Source: Paenibacillus tepidiphilus
GTDB taxonomy: Bacteria; Bacillota; Bacilli; Paenibacillales; Paenibacillaceae
Length of the DNA: 64,000 nucleotides
Assembly (NCBI RefSeq): GCF_008635795.1
Contig: NZ_VWRQ01000011.1
Location: 143,205-207,204, forward strand
Reading direction: 5' to 3'
The notes below the pieces were generated by a model. It was not told the DNA's origin, did no database searches, and was given only the letters and a program-made list of their open reading frames with translations. The position numbers and the translations under genes are program-made. Positions 34,194 to 42,811 of this stretch are shown here, one piece after another (within the stretch, counting starts at the first letter, position 1; every line of letters starts with the position of its first letter).

Positions 34194-35540
34194 ATGCTGT
34201 GGAAGAGATTTGATTTAGATATAAGCTCACTGCTGGCTGGCGTGCAGTGGCTTTTCTTTTTGTTTACGAACACTGTGCTGGTTCCGCTCTCGGTCGGCCA
34301 TGCACTGGATTTGAGCTCTGCCGAAATAGCCGCCTCCTTGCAGCGTTCCTTCATCTTAACGGGTCTGCTCTGCATCGTGCAGGCCTTATGGGGTCACCGG
34401 TATGCGCTGATGGACGGTCCGGCCGGTGTGTGGTGGGGTCTGGTGCTCGGGATTTGCGCCTCTGCTCCGGCCATGGGGATGGATGCAGCAGCGGTGGCTG
34501 CAAATTTGACAGGCGGGTTCCTGCTGTCCAGTGTGATCGCAGTCCTGCTTGCCCTGCTTGGCTTTCTCAAGCTGCTGCAGCGGGTGTTCACCCCAACAGT
34601 GATGGGGATCTATTTGCTGCTGCTCACCTTTCAATTGGCCAACACCTTTTTTAAAGGGATGATCGGTTACAATGACGGCGGACAATGGGACTTGCAGCTG
34701 GCCGGGCTTTCCTTGTTCGTAATCGCCGTGGTCACGGTAATCCACCTGAAGGCCAAAGGCAAGCTGGGGCAGTTCTCCCTGCTTGCCGGGATTGTCGTCG
34801 GCTGGATTGCGTATGCGGTACTGTTCGGGAGCGGCGGCTCTGCGGCCGCTGCCGCCGGAACCTTGGAGATGTGGCACTGGCTGCCCTGGGGGCTGCCCGC
34901 ATTCGAGCCGGGGATTATGCTGGTTGGCCTCATTGCCGGTCTTGTCAACATGACCAATACTCTGACGGGCATCATTGCCGCAGGCAAGCTGTATCAAGAG
35001 GAGGCTGAGGACAAGCAGTACATCCGCTCCCTGCTGTTCACTAACCTGTTCTCCATCGTCGGAGCCTGCTTCGGCCTTATTCCGTTCGGCACATTTGCCT
35101 CTTCAATCGGCTTTCTGGAGAACACGAAGGTGCTGCGCCGCTCAGCACTCATCATCGGTGCCGCGCTGCTGATGCTGGTCGGCTTCGTTCCGCCGTTAAG
35201 CGGCTGGCTGGCGCTGATGCCGATGTCAGTCGGCAGTGCCGTACTGTTCGTAGCCTATCTGCAAATGTTCGGCACGGCGCTGAAATCGCTCAGCGGGGCG
35301 TCGCTGAACGCCAAATCCATCTACCGCATCGCCCTTCCGGTCCTCACCGGCATCGGAATTATGAATATGCCTGCCACGGCCTTCGCGGAATTCCCGCCGC
35401 TCCTGGCACCACTCGCTTCCAACGGCTTGGTGGTGGGGGTTATTGTGGCCATCGGCATGGAAGCTTTCGTGCGATGGGAACGCTTTGACGGCAAGTCTAC
35501 GGGAACGGCTGTGCAGAAGGAATCCTACTCCATTAAATAA
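34194..35540 (+). CDS. NCS2-family purine/pyrimidine permease
   Basis: A 448-residue transporter with about 12-14 hydrophobic helices of the nucleobase-cation symporter-2 (uracil/xanthine/uric acid) family. The N-terminal LLAGVQWLFFLFTNTVLVPLSVG and the central GLIPFGTFASSIGFLENTKV, the family's substrate-site region, are recognisable. It probably imports a nucleobase with protons. It resembles B. subtilis YwdJ/PucJ-K type permeases; the exact base is not determinable. It ends in a strong terminator. Confidence 0.87.
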   Translation: MLWKRFDLDISSLLAGVQWLFFLFTNTVLVPLSVGHALDLSSAEIAASLQRSFILTGLLCIVQALWGHRYALMDGPAGVWWGLVLGICASAPAMGMDAAAVAANLTGGFLLSSVIAVLLALLGFLKLLQRVFTPTVMGIYLLLLTFQLANTFFKGMIGYNDGGQWDLQLAGLSLFVIAVVTVIHLKAKGKLGQFSLLAGIVVGWIAYAVLFGSGGSAAAAAGTLEMWHWLPWGLPAFEPGIMLVGLIAGLVNMTNTLTGIIAAGKLYQEEAEDKQYIRSLLFTNLFSIVGACFGLIPFGTFASSIGFLENTKVLRRSALIIGAALLMLVGFVPPLSGWLALMPMSVGSAVLFVAYLQMFGTALKSLSGASLNAKSIYRIALPVLTGIGIMNMPATAFAEFPPLLAPLASNGLVVGVIVAIGMEAFVRWERFDGKSTGTAVQKESYSIK

Positions 35541-35555
35541 ATCTATATACAACAT

Positions 35556-35604
35556 AAGGGTATTCCTGAAAGCCGCATCGGCTGTCCAGGAATACCCTTT
35601 CTTG
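35556..35604 (+). terminator. Terminator after permease gene
   Basis: A 13-bp stem (35556-35568 with 35587-35599, GGGTATTCCTG/CAGGAATACCC) followed by TTTCTTG. Confidence 0.85.
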
Positions 35605-35667
35605 TACCATTCAACTATTTTAGCGCTTCGACTGCACCTGTTCTTGCAGATACATTCGCGTCAGCAG

Positions 35668-36132
35668 TTATGCCTGCCCTCCATCTTCGGAACCTGCGGC
35701 GGCAGCTCCCTGCGGCGGTGCTGTCTTTAACCATATAAATAGAGACACCTGGATGAGACCCAGTGAAACCGCAACAATCTTGACTACCGGCAAGTCGGTA
35801 CGGACAAACATGATCAGCAGCATGGTCCATACGGTCGCCGTAATGGCAGCCTTCTTCTTCAAGGTCATGCCATGGCCGTCCATGATCGGCTGTACCTGGG
35901 AGCGGAAGAATGCCGTGCCCTTCAGCCAGTTGTCGAGTCTCTCGGAGCCCCGGGCCAGACACAAGGAAGCTAAGAGCCAGAGCGGCGTAGTCGGCAGAAG
36001 CGGCAGCACGATGCCGATCGCCCCGATACCGATGAGCAAAATTCCGAGAATGAGAAAAGTCCAGCGTTTCAACCTGCCGCTGCGCGGCGTTTCGGCAGAT
36101 TTCTCAGCGGCTGCAGCGTCCAATGCGTTCAT
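35668..36132 (-). CDS. DUF454 (YbaN-like) membrane protein
   Basis: A 154-residue small membrane protein. FLILGILLIGIGAIGIVLPLLPTTPLWLLASLCLARGS is the DUF454 signature, followed by two more hydrophobic helices. Function unknown. The ATG at 36132 directly abuts AGGAG, which is too close; TTG at 36123 would have 9-nt spacing and may be the true start. Convergent with the permease gene. Confidence 0.83.
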   Translation of the reverse strand: MNALDAAAAEKSAETPRSGRLKRWTFLILGILLIGIGAIGIVLPLLPTTPLWLLASLCLARGSERLDNWLKGTAFFRSQVQPIMDGHGMTLKKKAAITATVWTMLLIMFVRTDLPVVKIVAVSLGLIQVSLFIWLKTAPPQGAAAAGSEDGGQA

Positions 36133-36433
36133 CTCCTAACCGTTGTTTGTGTATGTTCAAGCTACCTGGCGATATGATCCATAATTTCATAGCTAACCTC
36201 ATATGCAGTACTGCTCATTGAGAATAATGTGCCTATCTTCACTTTGTCAATTCATTCGGCGGTTTATTTGTTGTTTTGACATATTCACCTGCGGTCCGGA
36301 CCCATATTTAACACAAATTTTACATTCGCGTTATGCAATACCTCCTCTTCTCTCTTCTACTTATCGTAGAATATGCGGAAGGCAGCACCATTTATCCGAT
36401 CCGTCGGATTTGCAAAAAGGAGTGTACTGCAGG

Positions 36434-37648
36434 ATGAATGACCATCAAGAAAATACATCTCAAAACACACCGGCAACCAGGCTGCAGATTCTGCTGGAGC
36501 TCTTCGGGGTATCGGCCAAGCTGGGGCTGACTTCCTTCGGGGGGCCGGTCGCCCACCTTGGTTATTTTCACGAAGCGTATATACGCCGCCGCAAATGGCT
36601 GGATGAACGCAGCTATGCCGATCTGGTAGCGTTATGCCAGCTGCTTCCCGGTCCGGCCAGCAGTCAGGTCGGGATCGGGATCGGCATCCACCGGGCCGGC
36701 CTGATCGGCGGAATCATAGCCTGGATCGGCTTCACCCTTCCCTCTGCCGCCGCACTGGTGCTGTTCGCTCTGCTGCTGCAGGGCTTGGATCTCGGAGGCG
36801 CCGGGTGGATTCACGGTCTGAAGATTGTAGCCGTTGTCATTGTCGCCCACGCCATACTGGGCATGGGTCAGAAGCTAACGCCTGACCGTAACCGGATCAC
36901 GGTTGCGGTGACTGCCGCTGCTGTCAGCCTGATGTGGCAGACCGTGTTCACCCAGGTAATCCTGATTGGCGTGGCGGCATTAATCGGAATGAAATGGTAT
37001 GCTCCAAAGGAAATTCCCGAAGCCGGCCCGCCCGCTGTTCAACTTAACCGGAAGCTTGCTGCAGGCTGTCTGGTTCTCTTTGCAGGGCTGCTGATCGTGG
37101 TCCCGCTGCTGCGACCCTTCTTCGCATCCGGCTGGCTCGCACTGTTCGACAGCTTCTACCGCGCAGGCTCACTCGTATTCGGCGGAGGCCACGTCGTTCT
37201 GCCTATGCTCGAAAGAGAGGTTGTTCCGGCGGGCTGGGTCAGCCGCGAGGATTTCCTGGCCGGTTACGGGGCAGCTCAGGCAGTGCCCGGCCCCTTATTT
37301 ACATTTGCCGCCTATCTCGGCGCGATGAAGGGCGGTTTGGCCGGCGCAGCCATGGCTACGGCGGCCATCTTCCTGCCCGCCTTCTTGCTGGTCGCCGGCA
37401 CTCTTCCGTTCTGGGATGATCTGCGCAGACTTCCCGGGGTCCAGGGGGCCCTGAGCATGGTAAATGCAGCCGTCGTCGGCATTCTGCTGGCCGCCTTGTA
37501 CGATCCGCTCTGGACATCGGCCATCCTGGCTCCTGCCGATTTTGCGCTTGCGGCCATTTTGTTCGTCCTGCTGGTCTTCTGGAAGCTTCCGCCCTGGGTC
37601 ATTGTCATCGCCGGGGCGGGAGGCGGAATCCTATTGAATTACCTATAA
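36434..37648 (+). CDS. chrA: Chromate transporter ChrA, two-domain form
   Basis: A 404-residue long-chain CHR protein with two homologous halves. The first half has LGLTSFGGPVAHLGYF and LPGPASSQVGIGIG; the second has LVFGGGHVVLPMLEREVV and AVPGPLFTFAAYLG. These paired FGG and PGP motifs define the family, which expels chromate and confers resistance in known cases. ATG 36434 follows AAGGAG. The 77-codon upstream extension of the frame lacks a ribosome site and is not used. Confidence 0.92.
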   Translation: MNDHQENTSQNTPATRLQILLELFGVSAKLGLTSFGGPVAHLGYFHEAYIRRRKWLDERSYADLVALCQLLPGPASSQVGIGIGIHRAGLIGGIIAWIGFTLPSAAALVLFALLLQGLDLGGAGWIHGLKIVAVVIVAHAILGMGQKLTPDRNRITVAVTAAAVSLMWQTVFTQVILIGVAALIGMKWYAPKEIPEAGPPAVQLNRKLAAGCLVLFAGLLIVVPLLRPFFASGWLALFDSFYRAGSLVFGGGHVVLPMLEREVVPAGWVSREDFLAGYGAAQAVPGPLFTFAAYLGAMKGGLAGAAMATAAIFLPAFLLVAGTLPFWDDLRRLPGVQGALSMVNAAVVGILLAALYDPLWTSAILAPADFALAAILFVLLVFWKLPPWVIVIAGAGGGILLNYL

Positions 37649-37675
37649 GTTGTTGCTTTACGGTGCTAATAACGA

Positions 37676-37705
37676 AAAGGGGCTGTCCACGTGGACAGCC
37701 CCTTG
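37676..37705. terminator. Bidirectional terminator
   Basis: A perfect palindrome AAGGGGCTGTCCAC plus its complement between convergent chrA and the FusB-like gene, with TTTTCGTT on the minus side. Confidence 0.85.
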
Positions 37706-37715
37706 CCTTCATTCC

Positions 37716-38363
37716 TTATTTGCGTGCCGTAAGAATAAACTTCTCCAGTGCTTCAGTGTGGGTAATGCTATGATTGCATGCTTCGTTGTCCAGGCATACA
37801 TAGTGGCCATAGCGGGATATATTATCCGCCGAAGCATACGCGGCCTTCGTCTCCACCGAGAAGAACGCCAGCTCCTGATGCCGGTTGCAGAACAGGCAAT
37901 ACCCCTTCTTGTGGGTCGGCGTAATCCGCCCTTCGATACCGACGAACTGTCCATTGAACGGATAGACGATGAACAGGCGGTTCGTAGCGATATCGGACCA
38001 GCCCAGATAGGTGACAAACCTGAAGTCGATGGATGACAGCTCCGGAAGCTTCAGCTTTTTATTTTTAGGGAACAGCTTCTGAATCTGCTTCGCCGTAATG
38101 GACGGGAAGGGTTCGAGCTCGGATTCCAGCGCGCCAAGATATCTCTGAAACTCATAGGCCGTCTCAAAGCCCGAGATTTGTCCCAGCCTCCCCTTCTGCT
38201 CTTCGGTCAGGACAGGGAACGCATCGAGAATCGCTGCGGCTGCGGAATATCTCACCGTTTCCAGCACCTTCCGGTCCGCGACGGTCCGCAAAGTCTTCTG
38301 CAGGAATTCCGCTTGCTTCTTAATCACATTCAGTTGATGGTTTCTAATAAATGGTGTATTCAT
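37716..38363 (-). CDS. FusB/FusC-like EF-G-binding protein
   Basis: A 215-residue protein matching the EF-G binding family: an N-terminal helical bundle (IRNHQLNVIKKQAEFLQ) and a C-terminal treble-clef zinc-binding domain with YCLFCNR and YVCLDNEACNHS as the four-cysteine set. FusB rescues ribosomes by releasing EF-G trapped with fusidic acid; chromosomal members in Bacillota are common, and this one may act in translation stress rather than true drug resistance. The ATG follows AAGGGG. Confidence 0.87.
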   Translation of the reverse strand: MNTPFIRNHQLNVIKKQAEFLQKTLRTVADRKVLETVRYSAAAAILDAFPVLTEEQKGRLGQISGFETAYEFQRYLGALESELEPFPSITAKQIQKLFPKNKKLKLPELSSIDFRFVTYLGWSDIATNRLFIVYPFNGQFVGIEGRITPTHKKGYCLFCNRHQELAFFSVETKAAYASADNISRYGHYVCLDNEACNHSITHTEALEKFILTARK

Positions 38364-38636
38364 GGATCTTTAGCCCCTTATAGTTTAATGAGTAGGTTAT
38401 AAGGTGCAAAGCCCGTTATTAGAAACGATAAAATCATTATGGGCGATCGAATTCAATTCTCCCGCACCTCACGCAAAGTATCGCCCCTGTTCAGGCTTTG
38501 CATGAGGACTTCCTGGTCCATGAGCAATACAGCATTGCCAACGGTAAGACCCCCATTCACAGATGATGGGAGAAGTATAGCAAAATTCGGCGCAGGCGAC
38601 AATTGAATGCGGTGAAGCGAATGAATCTTGTCCGGG

Positions 38637-39863
38637 TCAGTGCTTCACGAGCAGCGGCCGGTTCTGCAGATACATTGCCAGATCCGGGCTATGCCCCTCC
38701 GTAATTTCCTGGACAATGATCCTGGAGAGCAGCTGGCTGTATACGGTGCCGTTGTCCCCGTAGGCAAGCAAGAAGTAGCTGCTCGGGTAGTCATCATATT
38801 TCCCGATCATCGGCACTCCATCCACGATGCCGCCGTAGAAGGCTGCGCTATAATATTCAGGCTTCACCGTGATGCCGGGGAACCGCCGGTTAAATTCTGT
38901 TATCAGCTGATCCTTCTTGTGCAGCAGCTTGCTGTCACGGTCCTCCGGTATGTTCGTGTTCTCGTCCAATCCGCCGATTATGACCCGGTTATCCGCAGTC
39001 GTGCGGATGTAAATGTATGGACGTGCAGTTTCCCACAGAAGGGTGCGTTTATACCAGGAGGATAAATCCGCCACAGGCTCGGTGGTGACTGTATAGGTGC
39101 TGACGAACGAGGCCTGCTTCTCATTGCGGATCTCTATATTTTCATAACCGGCTGCAAAAATAACGTACCGCGCACTGACCTCATGCCCCTTCTTGGTACG
39201 GATAATCATCCGCTGCAGCTCGCGGTCATAATGATGGCCGTTCACCTCGGTATGCTCATACACTTGTACGCCTTGGGCGGCTGCATACTGCAGTATCCCG
39301 TGCGTAAATCGGAATGGATTCAGCTCCCCGTCCTGGTAGGAATAGATTGCAGCTTCCCGGCTAAAAGGATAGGCCTGTTCGATTTGCGCCTGGGTCCAAA
39401 AGTCGATTTCGATGCCATGCTCACGGATGTATTCGTATTCTGTGCGCAGACGCTCGACGTCCTCTGCACAACTGGCGGCGTATAGTGTGTCCCGGCGCTG
39501 AAATTCACAGTCGATAGGAGCACGCCGGGATGCAGTCTCGATATCGTCAATGGCCTGCTTCAGCAGCTTCAGATGCCGGGCGACATACTCTTCGCCGAAG
39601 GTATGGACCAGCGAAGTGAACATTTTCTCGCCCGAATATTGAATGATGGCAGTATTCGCGCTGGTGCTTCCGCTGCCGACTGTCCCTTTCTCTAGGACGG
39701 CAACGTCCAGGCCTGAGCCCGCCAGATAGTAAGCACATTGCGCTCCCGAGCTGCCTCCGCCGATAATGGCCACGTCACAAGTTACATTCGTTGTCAGAGC
39801 CGGATAAGACGGCACCTCCGGCAAAGTACTCGCCCAATAATATGTTCCAGATTGTAGATTCAT
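38637..39863 (-). CDS. FAD-dependent oxidoreductase, DadA/glycine-oxidase type
   Basis: A 408-residue flavoenzyme. The dinucleotide-binding motif DVAIIGGGSSGAQCAYYLAGSG starts near residue 30, and the C-terminal YYSAAFYGGIVDGVPMIGKY and YGDNGTVYSQLLSRI resemble the DAO fold. It probably oxidises an amino acid or secondary amine; the Rieske domain found in some relatives is absent. ATG 39863 follows AGGAGG at 5-6 nt and is preferred to 39878. Monocistronic. Confidence 0.87.
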   Translation of the reverse strand: MNLQSGTYYWASTLPEVPSYPALTTNVTCDVAIIGGGSSGAQCAYYLAGSGLDVAVLEKGTVGSGSTSANTAIIQYSGEKMFTSLVHTFGEEYVARHLKLLKQAIDDIETASRRAPIDCEFQRRDTLYAASCAEDVERLRTEYEYIREHGIEIDFWTQAQIEQAYPFSREAAIYSYQDGELNPFRFTHGILQYAAAQGVQVYEHTEVNGHHYDRELQRMIIRTKKGHEVSARYVIFAAGYENIEIRNEKQASFVSTYTVTTEPVADLSSWYKRTLLWETARPYIYIRTTADNRVIIGGLDENTNIPEDRDSKLLHKKDQLITEFNRRFPGITVKPEYYSAAFYGGIVDGVPMIGKYDDYPSSYFLLAYGDNGTVYSQLLSRIIVQEITEGHSPDLAMYLQNRPLLVKH

Positions 39864-39959
39864 GGTTACCTCCTGCATGTAGCTAGCTGCAGGTTAGTAT
39901 TTCCCGGGATTGGAACAGTATGCAGGTTAAGGCCTGTCTACTCATCAGGTCGCTCTTGA

Positions 39960-39988
39960 TTGACACGATGTACCGCTTTTGTTATGGT
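39960..39988 (+). promoter_or_regulatory. Promoter of leader ORF and Gre-factor gene
   Basis: TTGACA (39960-39965) and TATGGT (39983-39988) with a 17-bp spacer. A start of transcription near 39995 would place the hairpin at 40001 at the very 5' end of the mRNA. Confidence 0.55.
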
Positions 39989-40000
39989 CATGAGGTAAGG

Positions 40001-40036
40001 CATTTCGTCCCCGCACGGACGGAATGTCTTTCGTTC
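40001..40036 (+). promoter_or_regulatory. 5' UTR hairpin, possible attenuator
   Basis: Stem CATTTCGTCC/GGACGGAATG (40001-40010, 40017-40026) with a 6-nt loop, followed by TCTTTCGTT. It lies between the promoter and the leader ORF. It could be an attenuator or an mRNA-protecting 5' structure. Confidence 0.4.
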
Positions 40037-40071
40037 ATATACAGTGAACACTAAACCTTTGGAGGTATGAG

Positions 40072-40143
40072 ATGAACAAGCAATCGTTAATTGTGATCGT
40101 CCAGCGCACAGGTAAAGGGGACCCGATCTATTATGAACCATAG
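40072..40143 (+). CDS. 23-codon leader ORF before Gre-factor gene
   Basis: A small ORF with an excellent ribosome site (GGAGG, 6 nt before the ATG). Its product begins MNKQSLIVIVQRTG and ends in two tyrosines, Glu and Pro. It overlaps the start of the Gre-domain gene by 11 bp in another frame, so ribosomes finishing it could re-initiate there. The downstream gene itself has only a weak site, which supports translational coupling. The function of the peptide is unknown. Confidence 0.55.
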   Translation: MNKQSLIVIVQRTGKGDPIYYEP

Positions 40144-40591
40144 TCTATTGCTGCAGGGCCCGAAGGTCCAACTGCTGAATCAGCTGCTGTTTTTTGACGA
40201 AGGGCTGTCTTCCTTTCTGAGTGAATATTACCCCGAGCCTGGCCCGGACCGTGTCCTTGTCGAGCGTACGTTGAAGCAATATACATCTGTGGTTGAAGGT
40301 ATTCTGCAGGATTTCTCGCTAAACCGCCTGAATTCATGTGCATTGATCGGGAGTAAAATTGAAGTGGAGTATCTCGATGATTCTAGCGTGGAGTGTTATA
40401 CCATCGTATTCCCTGGTGCGTCCGATCCGGGCTGCAATGAGATATCGTTCCTCTCACCGATCGGACTGCAGCTGCTAATGACAGAACCGGATGAAAACGT
40501 TGAACTGGAGGTTCCTTCGGGCATCCTGTCTGTCCGCGTAAGAGCTATCCGTTATCACAGCAATGAAATCACGGACTCATACCGTACTTAG
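40133..40591 (+). CDS. GreA/GreB C-terminal domain protein, Rnk-like
   Basis: A 152-residue protein. Residues about 70-150 match the FKBP-like C-terminal domain of Gre factors: GSKIEVEYLD, YTIVFPGASDP, ISFLSPIGLQLL and VELEVPSGILSVRVRAI. The N-terminal part is short and only partly helical, more like Rnk than the long coiled coil of GreA, so it may bind RNA polymerase near the secondary channel without transcript-cleavage activity. It is translationally linked to the leader ORF at 40072. Confidence 0.85.
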   Translation: MNHSLLLQGPKVQLLNQLLFFDEGLSSFLSEYYPEPGPDRVLVERTLKQYTSVVEGILQDFSLNRLNSCALIGSKIEVEYLDDSSVECYTIVFPGASDPGCNEISFLSPIGLQLLMTEPDENVELEVPSGILSVRVRAIRYHSNEITDSYRT

Positions 40592-40628
40592 TCTGAGCTG
40601 ACTACGATTATCGTCATAGAGAACAATA

Positions 40629-40676
40629 CAGAAGGACGAACACCATGCCTCTTCCGGTCGGTTGTTCGTCCTTCTG
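40629..40676. terminator. Bidirectional terminator
   Basis: A perfect 14-bp stem (40629-40642 with 40663-40676, GAAGGACGAACA/TGTTCGTCCTTC) between the convergent Gre-domain and DUF2935 genes; T-tracts are weak. Confidence 0.75.
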
Positions 40677-40679
40677 CAG

Positions 40680-41498
40680 CTAGAACAGAATTTCCCGCTT
40701 ATTGACCTTAACACCCGACAACGATTTCTCGAACATATCCAGAATGAACAGGAAATGCTCCGCCTCCCGGTAGACATGATCAGCCAGCAAGGGGTGAATG
40801 ATGCTCTTGATCCGGCATTCGGCGATTAGATCACGGGCCGTTCGCTTGAAATCACGCAGGGATTCAACAGATACTTTATTCTCATCGACAAATTGGCTCA
40901 GGAGCGGCACAGTCTGGGATTGCGGACGCATGGAGCTGAGATCTATCGCCTGGAACAGGAGCATATCGAAATCATGGCTGAACTCCCTGGCTTGCTCGAC
41001 AAGCTTGCGTTCGGACGGGTCCAGCAGATGGCTGATGAATTTGGCGTGGTCCGCCATTATTTTCAGAAAGAACACATTCTCGTCAATGATAGCATCATGC
41101 AGGGGCTCCAGCGTGCCGTTGTTCAGTTCCTCCAGCCGGTTGCGGAAATAATTGGCCTCCCGGCTCACATGGTCAACCAGCAGGGGGAAATTATTTTGGC
41201 CCGGAAGCTTGCACTGGAGAATAAGCCCCAGCACTTTGCGTTTGAACACCCAAATGTGGCTGACAGCCGTATGTACTTCTATGTTGAATTCCCGGATCGT
41301 CTGCGGATCCGTCTCAGCTGTGAAGACATGGGACCGCTTTTCGATGTCCTCAAACAGGGCTTGAAATTGAATGGCCTCGTTGATTAACTGCGTATCCTCA
41401 CACCTGAAGCCAAGCCGCAGGAACAGCGAATGCTCCTTCATAATACGCGACCAGAACCGTATCTCATCCAATGAACGCACCACAAAAGCAGTGGACAA
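40680..41498 (-). CDS. DUF2935 helical protein
   Basis: A 272-residue all-helical protein with two related halves: EIRFWSRIMKEHSLFLRLGF and, after about 130 residues, ENVFFLKIMADHAKFISHLLD. The repeated His/Glu pattern (VDHVSREANYFRNRLEEL; ADHVYREAEHFLFILDMF) suggests a di-metal or ferritin-like four-helix bundle, as proposed for this family. Function unknown. Start TTG 41498 follows GGGAGGG at 8-9 nt. Confidence 0.85.
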   Translation of the reverse strand: MSTAFVVRSLDEIRFWSRIMKEHSLFLRLGFRCEDTQLINEAIQFQALFEDIEKRSHVFTAETDPQTIREFNIEVHTAVSHIWVFKRKVLGLILQCKLPGQNNFPLLVDHVSREANYFRNRLEELNNGTLEPLHDAIIDENVFFLKIMADHAKFISHLLDPSERKLVEQAREFSHDFDMLLFQAIDLSSMRPQSQTVPLLSQFVDENKVSVESLRDFKRTARDLIAECRIKSIIHPLLADHVYREAEHFLFILDMFEKSLSGVKVNKREILF

Positions 41499-41692
41499 AC
41501 AGAATCCCTCCCTTTTTCCAGAAAATATGCTCCTCAGAAAAATATACGGGATGCGATCCGCCGATATTCCATCGTTCTATGAAGGATTCATTACTATCGG
41601 GTCCTTGATTCCACGAAGATTAGCGGTTTCCGTTGCTGGATATAATTGTTGTTATGACTTTACATTTATAGCGGTATGGGGCAGGTGTACCA

Positions 41693-42792
41693 TTGGTCAG
41701 ATTATCCGGTTATCAATTGTTTACCATCACATTTCTTTATCAGCTGGGAACGACTATTATTTTTGGCTTCGCTGCTGGTACCGGACGGGATGCCTGGATG
41801 GTGACGCTCTTATCCTGTATTGCAGGCCTGCTCGTTATCTATATGTATATCTTGCTAATGAGAATGAATCCCGGGTTAACCCTGGTCGAATGGTTTCCGA
41901 AGCAATTCGGTAAATGGATAGGTCTGCCTGTCGCCCTTCTGTATCCGCTGATATTTCTGTTCGATGCCGGGCGGATTATCGGGGACCTAAGGGATCTGGT
42001 TCCGACCACTTTGCTGCTTGAAACGCCGCCTGTTGTGATCGCCATCTCTTTTCTGCTGGTAATCGTATACGGATTGTATCTGGGAATTGAGAATGTGGCC
42101 CGGTTGGGAGAGATCCTCGTACCGCTGATTCTGCTGCTCTTCGGGATCGAAATCATCATGCTGTTAAATTCCGATATTATCGAATTCAAGCTGCTGCGGC
42201 CAACCCTGTGGGAAGGATGGGCGCCCGTTCTGAAGGCCGTGTACCCGGAGGGGATCACCCAAACCTATGCGGAGACGATTGCCTTGGCCATGTTGTGGCC
42301 GCTGGTCCATCCCCGGAAGAAGATAGGCCGGGTAACAGTGCTCGCAACGCTGCTCGCTACGCTCTTCTTTCTGATCTCCGATGTGCTGGCGATTACAATA
42401 TTCGGGGATGCCTTCTTTAAAAGAAGCATATACCCGCTCTACTCCCTGACGGGTTTGGTAAACATTTCCGGATTCATCACCAATTTGAATCCATTTGTCG
42501 TGGTCTATTTTATCAGCACCATCTTCTTCAAGCTGTATCTGAAGCTGTTCGCGGCATTGACAGCCGTGCAGGTCCTGTTGAAAATGCAAAGCATCCGTCC
42601 CCTGATGTTCCTGCAGTGGTATGCACTTTAATTATCGGCTTTACGATTTCACCCAATATTGTGGCCCACATTTATGTGCTGGCTGTCCATATCGTCACGC
42701 CTTATGTGTGGGTGCCCTTGTTTCTTGTCTTACCGGCGGTTCTGCTCGTGGTGACCTGGGTGCGCAAGCTTGCCGGCGGAGATAAAGCCTGA
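41693..42792 (+). pseudogene. Spore germination permease, GerB/YndE type, frameshifted
   Basis: GerB-type subunit of a germinant receptor (APC-fold, about 10 helices). The frame from TTG 41693 runs 312 codons (YQLFTITFLYQLGTTIIFG; NPGLTLVEWFPKQFGKWIG) and then stops at 42629 after MFLQWYAL. The missing C-terminus is encoded at once in the -1 frame (TLIIGFTISPNIVAHIYV through KLAGGDKA) and stops at 42792. One extra C in the CC run near 42609 would restore a protein of about 366 residues, the normal size. It is either a true frameshift mutation or a base error. It faces the GerC and GerA genes on the other strand. Confidence 0.82.
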
Positions 42793-42811
42793 GCGGTCCG
42801 GGTAACGTGAT

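Noticed and set aside
38453..38636. Minus-strand frame ending NRGDTLREVREN between the FAD oxidase and FusB-like genes
   Set aside because: Plausible composition, but no start codon with a ribosome site; at best a gene fragment.
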